A stretch of DNA of 35,077 nt, taken from contig JABJAB010000002.1 of assembly GCA_018666235.1 (NCBI GenBank), forward strand, positions 1 through 35,077, written 5' to 3'. Shown here one piece after another: positions 23,239 through 31,703 of the stretch. The translations under genes and the position numbers were made by a program. Every line of letters starts with the position of its first letter. Position 1 is the first letter of the stretch. The DNA comes from Ilumatobacter sp. (GTDB taxonomy: Bacteria; Actinomycetota; Acidimicrobiia; Acidimicrobiales; Ilumatobacteraceae). Below the pieces are notes generated by a model. It was not told the origin of the DNA and did no database searches. It saw only the letters and a program-made list of their open reading frames with translations.

Positions 23239-23778
23239 GTGAACCTGCACGCTCTGATTGCGCAGACCGACGCTGAACCGGCGGTCAATGTTGCCTTGAA
23301 CATCGGGTTCGGCCTCATTGCCACGGTGATGATCTTTGCGGCGTTCAGCGTGGTCACCACGAAGAACGTCGTGCATGCGGCGTTGTATCTGGTCCTCGTC
23401 CTCGCCGGCGTTGCGGCACAGTTCATTCTGGCTTCGGCGGAGTTCCTCGCGGTGGCGCAGGTGATGGTGTACATCGGTGCCGTGATGGTGCTGTTCCTGT
23501 TTGGCATCATGCTCACCCGTGCCCAGATCGGAAAAGAAGACGGTCTCAACAACCAAGGCTGGCAGCTCGGTATCCCCGTCGCCGTCGTGCTCTTCGGGCT
23601 GCTCGGCTACGTCATCTTCAACACCTTCGAAGACGACGTGCTTGAAGAGCGTGCGCCGTTCCCGACCGAGCAGCTCTCCGACCAGTATCTGTCGGCCTAC
23701 CTCGTGCCGTTCCTGGCAGTGTCATTTGTTCTGCTCGCCGCCGCCATTGGCGCCATCGTCCTGGCCCGGAAGGACTGA
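23239..23778 (+). CDS. nuoJ: NADH-quinone oxidoreductase subunit J
   Basis: Membrane-arm subunit of about 179 residues with five hydrophobic helices; the third contains MVYIGAVMVLFLFGIML, the conserved segment with a pi-bulge that couples quinone reduction to proton pumping. The GTG at 23239 follows GAGGTGG at close spacing; ATG at 23221 would add six residues and is nearly as likely. Confidence 0.93.
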   Translation: MNLHALIAQTDAEPAVNVALNIGFGLIATVMIFAAFSVVTTKNVVHAALYLVLVLAGVAAQFILASAEFLAVAQVMVYIGAVMVLFLFGIMLTRAQIGKEDGLNNQGWQLGIPVAVVLFGLLGYVIFNTFEDDVLEERAPFPTEQLSDQYLSAYLVPFLAVSFVLLAAAIGAIVLARKD

Positions 23779-23783
23779 GGCTC

Positions 23784-24083
23784 ATGCTTGCTGTCAACTT
23801 CCTCCTGCTCGCAGCGGTGCTGTTCTGCATCGGCGTGTTCGGTGTCATTGCGCGGCGCAATGCCGTGCTCGTGCTGATGTCGATCGAGCTGATCCTTGCT
23901 GCCGTCAACTTGAACTTTGTCGCCTTTGCGATGATGAACGACAACATCGACGGGCAGGTGTTTGCACTGTTCGTCATCGCCATTGCTGCCGCCGAAGTCG
24001 GTGTCGGCCTCGCCATGGTGCTCATGATCTACCGCAACCGCAAGTCGATCGCCCTCGACGGACTCTCGGAAATGAAGGGCTGA
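23784..24083 (+). CDS. nuoK: NADH-quinone oxidoreductase subunit K
   Basis: Small membrane subunit of 99 residues with three helices, homologous to MrpC of cation antiporters. The conserved glutamates used in proton transfer are visible in MSIELILAAVNLNFVAF and in AAAEVGVGLAMVLMIYR. It begins 5 bp after nuoJ. Confidence 0.95.
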   Translation: MLAVNFLLLAAVLFCIGVFGVIARRNAVLVLMSIELILAAVNLNFVAFAMMNDNIDGQVFALFVIAIAAAEVGVGLAMVLMIYRNRKSIALDGLSEMKG

Positions 24084-24084
24084 C

Positions 24085-26643
24085 GTGCTCGCCGTAGAAG
24101 ACACACATGCTGCGCTCGAACTGAGCTCAGGCTGGTTCCTGGACAACGCTTGGCTCATCGCGCTCATCCCTGCCATCGGTTTTGCGCTGATCATCGGCCT
24201 CGGCAAGAAGATGCCGATGAAGGGTTCCGAGATCGGTCTTGCATCGATGGCCGCATCGCTCGTGATTGCGACGGGCGCTGGCATCCAGTGGATGCAGCGC
24301 ACTGACTCTGCATCGCACGGTGGCGACGAAGCGATCGGGGGCGCCTTCAGTGGTGTTCGCGGAGTACTGCGCGCCAGCGAAGGTGGCGAGGTCGAGCCAT
24401 ACATCGAACCCGTCGTCACCCAATGGGTGTGGTGGCAGAACTCCGGCCTCGAGTTCGGCCTCGGTTCCCACATCGATGGCCTGTCGGTTCTGTTGCTCTG
24501 GCTGGTGGCCTTCATCTCCCTGCTCGTCCAGGTCTTCAGCCTTGACTACGTTCGAGGCGATCGTCGTTACACCCACTTCTTCGCCGCACTGACGCTGTTC
24601 TCCAGCGGCATGTTGGTGATGGTCATGTCGTCCAACATGGTTCAGCTCATCTTGGGCTGGGAGATCATGGGCCTCTGTTCGTTCATGCTGATCGGTCACT
24701 GGTGGGAAGACGCTTACAACAGCCACTCGGCCCTCAAAGCCTTCTTCACGGTGCGCGTCGGCGATGTCGGCCTGCTCGTCGGTACGGCGATCCTGTTCTT
24801 CGGCGCCAATGACTTCGCCGTGGCGAACCTCGACTCGAACGGGTTTGACATTCGAGCCATCCAGGCGTGGGCGTTGTCTGGAGACGGCTCGAGTTGGACC
24901 TTGATCATGGCGTCGAGTGCGCTGTTCATTGCCGCGATCGGCAAGTCGGGCCAGTTCCCGCTGCACACGTGGCTCCCCGACGCCATGGCTGGTCCGACGC
25001 CGGTGTCATCGCTGCTGCACTCGTCCACGATGGTCGTCGCCGGCGTCTTCCTCGTTGCTCGCATTTACCCCGTGTTCTGGGAGGGCTTCAACATCGCCAA
25101 CGGCGGGTTGAGCTTTATTGCGATTATCGGTGGCATCACGATCGTCGTCGCGGCGCTTCTTGCCTTTGTGCAGGACGACATCAAGAAGGTGTTGGCGTAT
25201 TCGACCGTGTCCCAGCTGGGCTACATGATGCTTGGCCTCGGTACCGGCGCCTGGCTGCCGGCTGTCTTCCACGTGTTCACGCACGCCTTCTTCAAGTGCT
25301 GCCTGTTCCTCGCTGCTGGATCGATCAGCCATTCCGGCTCGCATCACTCCTTTGACATGAAAAAGGACATGGGCGGCCTGCGCAAGTTCATGCCCATCAC
25401 CTTCGGTGCGTGGTGTGTGTCGACGCTCGCCCTCACCGGTGTGATTCCGTTCGCCGGCTTCTGGTCGAAGGACGAGATCATCGACAACGTCGGAGCCAAC
25501 GGCTACACGTTCCTCTTCTGGGTCGGCCTCGGCGGCGCGGCGCTCACGGCGATGTACATGACCCGTGCGACGTACCTCACCTTCTTCGGCGAGCCCCGCG
25601 GCGCTGCCGCCGGTATCCATCACGACGACGATCATGGCTACGCGACTGAGTTCCGCGAAGAGATCGTTCACGCCGACGCGATCGACCGCGAACTCGTCAC
25701 GGCGGGTGCTGCGCCGAAGTCGCTCAGCGCAGCGGCCGCACACACCGACGATCACGGCGACGACGGTCACGGCGACGACGGTCACGACGATCACGACGAT
25801 CACGGACCACATGAGTCCGGCAAGCTGATCCTCGTCCCGATTGTGATCCTCGCCTTCCTGGCACTCACGTCTGGCTTCGTCAACCCGACGCCGCTGGCCG
25901 GTGACGCGCTGGGCGCGAACCTCGGCGAAGGCGTTGAGCTGCTCAAGAAGTACGTCGAGCCCCGCTATGAACCTGTCGCCATCGGCGAGACGGCGGGGCA
26001 CGCCGGCGAAAGCGTGCAACTGCTCGAAGTCACTCCGTTGCCTGCAGCCGAAGAAGGTGCAGATGGCAAGGACGCCTACGCCACCGGCTGTGGCCGAACC
26101 GATCCCGAGCCCGGCACGGTCTGCTACTTCCCGAAGGTCAAGCACGCTGTCCCCGAGCTCAGCAAGATCCTGCTGTCGCTTGGTGTCGTTGCCCTTGGCT
26201 ACGCCGCCGCCATTGGCTTCTGCATCGCGTTCTACAAGAACAAGAACCCGCGACTTGTCGGTCTGACCGAGCGCTCGCGGATCGCCCGCGGCGGCTACCT
26301 GTTCCTCAAGAACAAGTACTACCTCGACGTGCTCTACCAGAACGTCTTCGTGTACTTCGTTTCCCGCCCGCTCGCCAAAGCCACGTACTGGTTCAACCAG
26401 AACGTCATCGATGGCGCCGTCAACGGTGTCGGCACCAGTGGCAAGAAGGCTGGCGACTGGGTCTACAACAACATCGACCAGAAGATCGTCGACGGGGTAG
26501 TCAACGCCTCGGGCACGGTCGCTTCAGAAACCGGTCACGGTCTGCAACCGGTGCAGTCCGGCAAGGTCAACCAGTACGGCGCCCTGCTGTTCGGTGCTGC
26601 AACTGTTGGCGCCATCGTCCTCGTCATCCTCAACGTGAGCTGA
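24085..26643 (+). CDS. nuoL: NADH-quinone oxidoreductase subunit L, enlarged
   Basis: Distal antiporter-like proton-pumping subunit. At 852 residues it is well above the usual 600-700. The core contains LGWEIMGLCSFMLIGHWW with the conserved Glu, the loop SGQFPLHTWLPDAMAGPTPVSS, and the lysine-bearing helix FVQDDIKKVLAYSTVSQLGY. Residues 553-576 are a His/Asp loop with 7 His and 10 Asp in 24 residues. A further segment (about 650-695) with a Cys pair in GCGRTDPEPGTVC and a long lateral-helix region with two late membrane segments make up the extra length. The GTG start at 24085 is one base after the nuoK stop. Confidence 0.95.
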   Translation: MLAVEDTHAALELSSGWFLDNAWLIALIPAIGFALIIGLGKKMPMKGSEIGLASMAASLVIATGAGIQWMQRTDSASHGGDEAIGGAFSGVRGVLRASEGGEVEPYIEPVVTQWVWWQNSGLEFGLGSHIDGLSVLLLWLVAFISLLVQVFSLDYVRGDRRYTHFFAALTLFSSGMLVMVMSSNMVQLILGWEIMGLCSFMLIGHWWEDAYNSHSALKAFFTVRVGDVGLLVGTAILFFGANDFAVANLDSNGFDIRAIQAWALSGDGSSWTLIMASSALFIAAIGKSGQFPLHTWLPDAMAGPTPVSSLLHSSTMVVAGVFLVARIYPVFWEGFNIANGGLSFIAIIGGITIVVAALLAFVQDDIKKVLAYSTVSQLGYMMLGLGTGAWLPAVFHVFTHAFFKCCLFLAAGSISHSGSHHSFDMKKDMGGLRKFMPITFGAWCVSTLALTGVIPFAGFWSKDEIIDNVGANGYTFLFWVGLGGAALTAMYMTRATYLTFFGEPRGAAAGIHHDDDHGYATEFREEIVHADAIDRELVTAGAAPKSLSAAAAHTDDHGDDGHGDDGHDDHDDHGPHESGKLILVPIVILAFLALTSGFVNPTPLAGDALGANLGEGVELLKKYVEPRYEPVAIGETAGHAGESVQLLEVTPLPAAEEGADGKDAYATGCGRTDPEPGTVCYFPKVKHAVPELSKILLSLGVVALGYAAAIGFCIAFYKNKNPRLVGLTERSRIARGGYLFLKNKYYLDVLYQNVFVYFVSRPLAKATYWFNQNVIDGAVNGVGTSGKKAGDWVYNNIDQKIVDGVVNASGTVASETGHGLQPVQSGKVNQYGALLFGAATVGAIVLVILNVS

Positions 26644-26662
26644 AAGAACGACTACTAATCTC

Positions 26663-28306
26663 ATGGAAACACTCACAGACAACAATTGGCTGCTGACCGT
26701 CGGCACGTTCCTGCCGCTCGTCGGCGCGCTCGTCATGATGTTCTGGCCGAAGGACGATGAGTCCGGCGTCAAGACCATCGGCATCGCGACCGCCGGAGCG
26801 ACCTTGCTGGTCGGCATCTACACGCTCGTCAAGTTTGACTATGGACAGAGCGAGAAGCTGCAGTTCGCGGTCGATGCCGAATGGATCGAAGTGATCCGGT
26901 CGGGTTACACCATCGGCCTCGACGGCATCAGCCTGCCGCTGTACTTCCTGTCGATGTGCGTCACGTTCCTCGTGATGATCTACACGTGGGACAACATGCC
27001 CGACGCCGGCAACCCCAAGGCGTTCTACATCTTGATGCTCGTGCTGCAGACCGGTATGGCCGGCACGTTCATTGCGCAGGACCTGATCCTCTTCTTCGTC
27101 TTCTTCGAGGTCGTGCTCCTGCCGATGTACTTCATGATCGGCGTGTGGGGCGGCGAGCAACGGCAGTACGCCTCGCTCAAGTTCTTCCTCTACACAATGT
27201 TCGGCTCGGCATTCATGCTGGTGGCCTTCCTTGCGCTGTTCTTCCAGACCGGTGCGGAGAGCTTTGGTTTTGCCACGCTGATCGACCTGGGCGCCGGTAT
27301 CGACCGTGACGTCCAGATCTGGATCTTCGCCGGCATGTTCCTGGGCTTCGCGGTCAAAGTGCCGATGTTCCCGTTCCACACCTGGCTGCCCGACGCGCAC
27401 ACACAGGCACCGACACAAGGTTCGGTCATCCTGGCCGCCATCCTGCTGAAGCTCGGCACATATGGTTTCGTCCGGATCGCCATCCCCATGCTGCCCGAAG
27501 GCGCAAAGGCATGGGCGCCGGCGATCGGCATTCTTGCTGTCATCGGCATCATCTACGGCTCGCTCGGTTGCCTCGCCCAGACCGACATGAAGCGCCTCAT
27601 TGCGTTCTCGTCGGTGGCTCACATGGGTTTCGTCATGCTCGGCATCTCCACGCTCACCACGTTCGGCATCAACGCCGCCCTGTTCGGCATGGTCGCTCAC
27701 GGCTTGATCACCGGGATGCTCTTCTTCGTCGCCGGTTCCGTGAAGCACCGCTTCCACACACTTGAGATCAGCCGTTTGGGTGGAATGCTCATCCAGATGC
27801 CGAAGATGGGCTGGATTCTCGGCTTCGCCTCGATGGCCTCGCTCGGTCTGCCCGGCCTCGCCGGCTTCTGGGGTGAATTCCCGGCCATTCTGTCGGCCTA
27901 CAACCCGAACTTCGGGCTCAGTGAGCCGCTGTTCCGGACGCTCATGGTCATCGCGGCGATGGGCACTGTCCTGGCAGCCGCCTACCTCCTGTGGCTGTAC
28001 CAGCGCACCGCGTTCGGTGTGCCGAGCGACGAGTTCAAGGGCCACTCGACTGCTGAGATCGACGCCGGCCACGGTGCAGACGATCACGGTCAGGCCATGG
28101 CGCACAGCCTCAGCTCGGCAGCCAACGCCGACGCGGATGCCCATGAGCATGAAGAGATCAAGGACGTACAGCTCACCGAGTGGATTGCCTGGACGCCGTT
28201 CCTCGTCGCCATCGTCGTCTTCGGTGTGTACCCGCAACTGATGTTCAAGGTCATGGACCCGGCCGTGCAGGCCATGGTGGAAACCCTCGGGAAGTCACTG
28301 GGCTGA
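26663..28306 (+). CDS. nuoM: NADH-quinone oxidoreductase subunit M
   Basis: Second antiporter-like pumping subunit, 547 residues and about 14 helices. The conserved glutamate lies in FFVFFEVVLLPMYFMIG. The loop KVPMFPFHTWLPDAHTQAPT and the lysine helix DMKRLIAFSSVAHMGFV are typical. Between the last helices a hydrophilic loop (about 461-501) contains many His, Asp and Glu, similar in character to the loop in NuoL. TGATG joins it to nuoN. Confidence 0.96.
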   Translation: METLTDNNWLLTVGTFLPLVGALVMMFWPKDDESGVKTIGIATAGATLLVGIYTLVKFDYGQSEKLQFAVDAEWIEVIRSGYTIGLDGISLPLYFLSMCVTFLVMIYTWDNMPDAGNPKAFYILMLVLQTGMAGTFIAQDLILFFVFFEVVLLPMYFMIGVWGGEQRQYASLKFFLYTMFGSAFMLVAFLALFFQTGAESFGFATLIDLGAGIDRDVQIWIFAGMFLGFAVKVPMFPFHTWLPDAHTQAPTQGSVILAAILLKLGTYGFVRIAIPMLPEGAKAWAPAIGILAVIGIIYGSLGCLAQTDMKRLIAFSSVAHMGFVMLGISTLTTFGINAALFGMVAHGLITGMLFFVAGSVKHRFHTLEISRLGGMLIQMPKMGWILGFASMASLGLPGLAGFWGEFPAILSAYNPNFGLSEPLFRTLMVIAAMGTVLAAAYLLWLYQRTAFGVPSDEFKGHSTAEIDAGHGADDHGQAMAHSLSSAANADADAHEHEEIKDVQLTEWIAWTPFLVAIVVFGVYPQLMFKVMDPAVQAMVETLGKSLG

Positions 28307-29823
28307 TGCTCGCTGCTCTATTCGCACAAGCGACCGACTGGGTCGCTCCAACTATTGATTGGCATGCCATCGCGCCCGAGCTCGTGCTCGTGGCGGGCAT
28401 CAACATCGTCCTCCTCATCGACCTCAACATCTCTGAGTCGAAGAAGTGGATCATGGCCACCCTCACGGGCTTCGTGATGTTGGCGGCGCTCATCCCTGTC
28501 GTCACGCTGTTCGTCATCGGTGACGACTCGCGATCGATGTTCGGTGGCCGGTACGTCATCGACGAGTACGCGCTCATCATGAAGGCGTTCTTCCTCCTGG
28601 TGGCATATGTCGTCATCTTGATGAGCCAGACAGAACTCGAAGAAGGCGGGTACTACCAGGGCGAGTTCTATGTCTTGATGATGTGCTCCGTACTCGGCAT
28701 GGTGATGATGACCTCGTCTCGTGACCTCATCAGCATCTTCGTCGCTCTCGAGCTGCTCTCGATTCCGGCCTACATGATGGCGGCCTGGAACAAGCGCAGC
28801 TCGAAGTCGAACGAAGCAGGTGTCAAGTACTACCTGCTCGGAGTGTTTGCCTCGGCGGTCATGCTGTACGGCATGAGCCTGCTGTTCGGTTCGACCAACT
28901 CGACGTTGCTCACTGACATCGGTGCCTCCTTGACCGACGGAAACTTGAACGGCATCGAAGTTGTCGGCATCGTCTTCATCATCAGTGGTTTCGCGTTCAA
29001 GATCTCAGCTGTTCCGTTCCACAGCTGGGCGCCGGACACCTACGAGGGCGCCCCCATTCCGGTCACGGCGTTCCTGTCGGTGGCATCCAAGGCGGCAGGC
29101 TTCGTCGCTCTGGTGACGATCATCTACCTCGCCCTCCCCAACGCATCCGACGTCTACCAGCCGTTCATCTGGGCCCTTGCTGCGCTGACAATGACGGTCG
29201 GCAACGTGCTCGCTCTGCGTCAGACCAACATTGTTCGCATGCTTGCCTACTCTTCGGTCAGCCAGGGCGGTTTCATCCTGATGCCGTTGGCGTTCGCGGG
29301 TGAGGCCGAAGCTGCCGGTTCGGCTCTCAACGCCGTGGTCGTCTACCTGCTCGTGTATGGCTTCATGAACCTCGGTGCGTTCGCCGTGGTCATCGCCGTG
29401 ACCCGCAAAACGCGCAGCGGTGAGATCTCAAGCTTCGGTGGCCTGTTCGGCTACGCACCAGGTCTTGCCGTGCTGACCACGATCTTCTTCGCGTCGCTCG
29501 CCGGCATCCCGCCGCTCGGTGGCTGGTTCGCCAAGTTCAATGCTTTCAAGGCCGTGCTTGACGCTCAGAACAACTGGGCGTACGCGCTGGCATCGATTGC
29601 CGCTGTGAACACCGTTATCTCGGCCGCGTACTACATGAAGGTGCTCCGAGTCGTCTGGATGGACGACGCACCCGACGGCGATACGACGCCGATCGTGACG
29701 CCGAGCCCCATCATGGCCGCGCTGGCGCTCACCGTCATCGGCACGATTGCCGTTGGCGTGTATCCCCGCCTCGTCGCCGGCTTCGGCGAACTCCAAGACC
29801 TCACCGGCGCCGTCCTTCCCTGA
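28306..29823 (+). CDS. nuoN: NADH-quinone oxidoreductase subunit N
   Basis: Third antiporter-like subunit, 505 residues. The conserved Glu is in IFVALELLSIPAYMMAAW, followed by FKISAVPFHSWAPDTYEGAP and NIVRMLAYSSVSQGGF. The ATG at 28306 shares a base with the nuoM stop; the open frame reaching back to 28180 lies inside nuoM and is not used. Last gene of the operon, convergent with the lipoprotein gene 71 bp away. Confidence 0.96.
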   Translation: MLAALFAQATDWVAPTIDWHAIAPELVLVAGINIVLLIDLNISESKKWIMATLTGFVMLAALIPVVTLFVIGDDSRSMFGGRYVIDEYALIMKAFFLLVAYVVILMSQTELEEGGYYQGEFYVLMMCSVLGMVMMTSSRDLISIFVALELLSIPAYMMAAWNKRSSKSNEAGVKYYLLGVFASAVMLYGMSLLFGSTNSTLLTDIGASLTDGNLNGIEVVGIVFIISGFAFKISAVPFHSWAPDTYEGAPIPVTAFLSVASKAAGFVALVTIIYLALPNASDVYQPFIWALAALTMTVGNVLALRQTNIVRMLAYSSVSQGGFILMPLAFAGEAEAAGSALNAVVVYLLVYGFMNLGAFAVVIAVTRKTRSGEISSFGGLFGYAPGLAVLTTIFFASLAGIPPLGGWFAKFNAFKAVLDAQNNWAYALASIAAVNTVISAAYYMKVLRVVWMDDAPDGDTTPIVTPSPIMAALALTVIGTIAVGVYPRLVAGFGELQDLTGAVLP

Positions 29824-29894
29824 TCCCGATCGGTGGCAACTCGGCCTCTCTGCATTGCCAGAGCTCCGATGCGTGCGCCGCTCGCTGCTCACCG

Positions 29895-30512
29895 TTAGTC
29901 GTCGCTGGTGGTTGGGGGCGTGGTCGCTGGCCCGGCGGCGACTGCTGCGGCCAGGGCGGCCAGGGTGACCGGCCCGGCAACGCCGTCGACGATCAAGCCC
30001 TGCGACTCCTGGAAGCGGCGGACTCCGGCTGCGGTGCCCGGGCCGTACTTCGAGTCGGCCGCAGTCGACGGAAGAATGGCCAGGGCAATGAGTTGCTGCT
30101 GGACCGCGAGCGATCGCGGTCCTTCGACTCCTACGAAGAGCGCTCCTTCAGGGAGTTCGGCGACGTAGACGAGCTCGGTTGTGGTCGGTGCCAAGGTGGT
30201 GGTGGTGGTGGTGCTGGTCGAGGCAGCCACGGTGGTCGTGGAAACCGTCGCCGAGGCCGCAGATGACGTTGGCGGTGTGGCATTCGGGGTGACGGTCGGA
30301 GTGACCGTGACGGTGGTCGTCGTTCGCTCCACCGTGGTCGGTGGCCGGGTGGTCGGAGCGGGCGCAATCGTGCTGATCGGCGGTCGAGCGTCCCCGGCGG
30401 TGGGGACACCAGGCGCCGCCACGCTGTCGGCAGGTTCGCCACCGCACGCACCAAGGGACAGCAACATGATGGCGCTGACCGTTCTCGCTCGCATCCGCAC
30501 AGCTTGCCTCAT
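29895..30512 (-). CDS. Peptidoglycan-binding lipoprotein
   Basis: A 205-residue exported protein. A basic start and hydrophobic stretch end in the lipobox LSLGAC, with Cys23 as the lipid-attachment residue. A long Thr/Pro/Ala-rich linker (about 35-120) spans the wall. The C-terminal PG_binding_1 domain includes SLAVQQQLIALAILP, YGPGTAAGVRRFQESQGL and VDGVAGPVTLAAL. ATG 30512 is preferred for the normal signal length; ATG 30494 is possible. It has no catalytic domain, so it probably anchors something to peptidoglycan. Confidence 0.82.
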   Translation of the reverse strand: MRQAVRMRARTVSAIMLLSLGACGGEPADSVAAPGVPTAGDARPPISTIAPAPTTRPPTTVERTTTTVTVTPTVTPNATPPTSSAASATVSTTTVAASTSTTTTTTLAPTTTELVYVAELPEGALFVGVEGPRSLAVQQQLIALAILPSTAADSKYGPGTAAGVRRFQESQGLIVDGVAGPVTLAALAAAVAAGPATTPPTTSDD

Positions 30513-30657
30513 CGGCAGGCGCCATGTCCCGCGCCTCGCTGGCCTGTTCGGAGTCGGTCCGACCAGCCCGCCCGGCGGGACCCCGCAGAGACGGACTGTT
30601 TCGTCAAAATCGTTGCTCGAGCGAGGTTGAAGCATCCGGACTTGGGAGACTGAGCTG

Positions 30658-31659
30658 GTGAGTGCGAGAGAGCCGCAGCCGGTTCCGTTCGACGAGTTCA
30701 TGCGCGAGGCGCTGTACGGCGAGAACGGGTTCTACACCCGTCCGGACGGCGGGCACGCCGGTCGCCGCGGCGACTTCTTGACATCGCCCGAAGTCGGACC
30801 GCTCTTCGGTGCAGTGATCGCGAACTATCTGGATGCTGAGTGGGCTCGTCTTGGACGACCCGAACAGTTCACCGTGGTCGACGCGGGAGCCGGGCCGGGG
30901 ACCCTCGCCCGATCGATCCTCGCCGCCGGACCTGCGTGTGCCGATGCGCTCGACTATGTCGCCGTCGAACTCTCTGCGTCACAACGGGAACGTCACCCCG
31001 ACGGTGTGACGTCGCTGGCGACGATGCCGACGGCTCCGCTCGATGGGGTGATCATCGCGAACGAGTTGCTCGACAACCTCCCCTTCCGACTGGCTGTCTT
31101 CGACAGCGGTTGGCGCGAGGCCTACGTCGCAGTCGACCAATCGGGCGCGCCGAGCGAGATGTTGTCCGCGCCGTTCGATCCGCCGCCGGCCCAACTGCTG
31201 ATGGGCGCAGCGCTGGGCGCCCGAGTTCCACTGGTCGAACAGGCGGCGACATTTGTCGAGGACGCCCGCCAGCTGCTGCGGTCCGGTTCGCTGCTGATCA
31301 TCGACTACGGGGTGCCACTCACCGCCGAGCTGGCAATGCGGCCATGGCGTGAATGGCTCCGCACGTACCGGGGCAACGAACGCGGCGACCACTACCTCAC
31401 CGCGCCCGGATCGCAAGACATCACGACCGACATTCCCTTCGATCAGCTCCCCGAGGCCGATGCCATGCGCACCCAGGCACAATTCCTCCAGCGTTGGGGC
31501 ATTGACGAGTTGGTCACCGAAGGCAAGCGAGTGTGGGAGGCCCAGGCCGCGCGGCCTGGGCTCGAGGCGATGAGGATGCGGAGCCGGATCAGCGAGGCCG
31601 AAGCGCTCCTCGACCCAAGCGGACTCGGGAACTTCCTCGTCGCTGAATGGCGAGCCTGA
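30658..31659 (+). CDS. MidA/NDUFAF7-type SAM-dependent methyltransferase
   Basis: Class I methyltransferase of the DUF185/Methyltransf_28 family, 333 residues. The N-terminal FDEFMREALYGENGFY and GDFLTSPEVGPLFG are the family hallmarks. The SAM site is VVDAGAGPGTLARS (73-86), and IIANELLDNLPFR follows at 132-144. The mitochondrial homologue NDUFAF7 dimethylates an arginine in the NuoD homologue NDUFS2 and is required for complex I assembly. The gene lies 0.8 kb from the end of the nuo operon, which suggests the same role here. GTG start at 30658; divergent from the lipoprotein gene. Confidence 0.85.
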   Translation: MSAREPQPVPFDEFMREALYGENGFYTRPDGGHAGRRGDFLTSPEVGPLFGAVIANYLDAEWARLGRPEQFTVVDAGAGPGTLARSILAAGPACADALDYVAVELSASQRERHPDGVTSLATMPTAPLDGVIIANELLDNLPFRLAVFDSGWREAYVAVDQSGAPSEMLSAPFDPPPAQLLMGAALGARVPLVEQAATFVEDARQLLRSGSLLIIDYGVPLTAELAMRPWREWLRTYRGNERGDHYLTAPGSQDITTDIPFDQLPEADAMRTQAQFLQRWGIDELVTEGKRVWEAQAARPGLEAMRMRSRISEAEALLDPSGLGNFLVAEWRA

Positions 31660-31703
31660 GTCCGACCTCTGAGACGGCCGTTGCTCTGATCTACGATCAC
31701 GGA

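Noticed and set aside
26630..28237. Long open frame antisense to nuoM (and similar ones antisense to nuoL, nuoB, the MDR gene and acsA)
   Set aside because: Long antisense frames are expected in GC-rich genes; these have Arg/Glu/His-rich composition and no recognisable motifs.
29835..29859. GGCAA...TTGCC inverted repeat between nuoN and the lipoprotein gene
   Set aside because: Arms of only 5 bp with a 15-nt loop and no T-tract are too weak to call a terminator.
30181..30630. Plus-strand Val-rich frame
   Set aside because: It is the complement of the Thr-rich linker of the lipoprotein.
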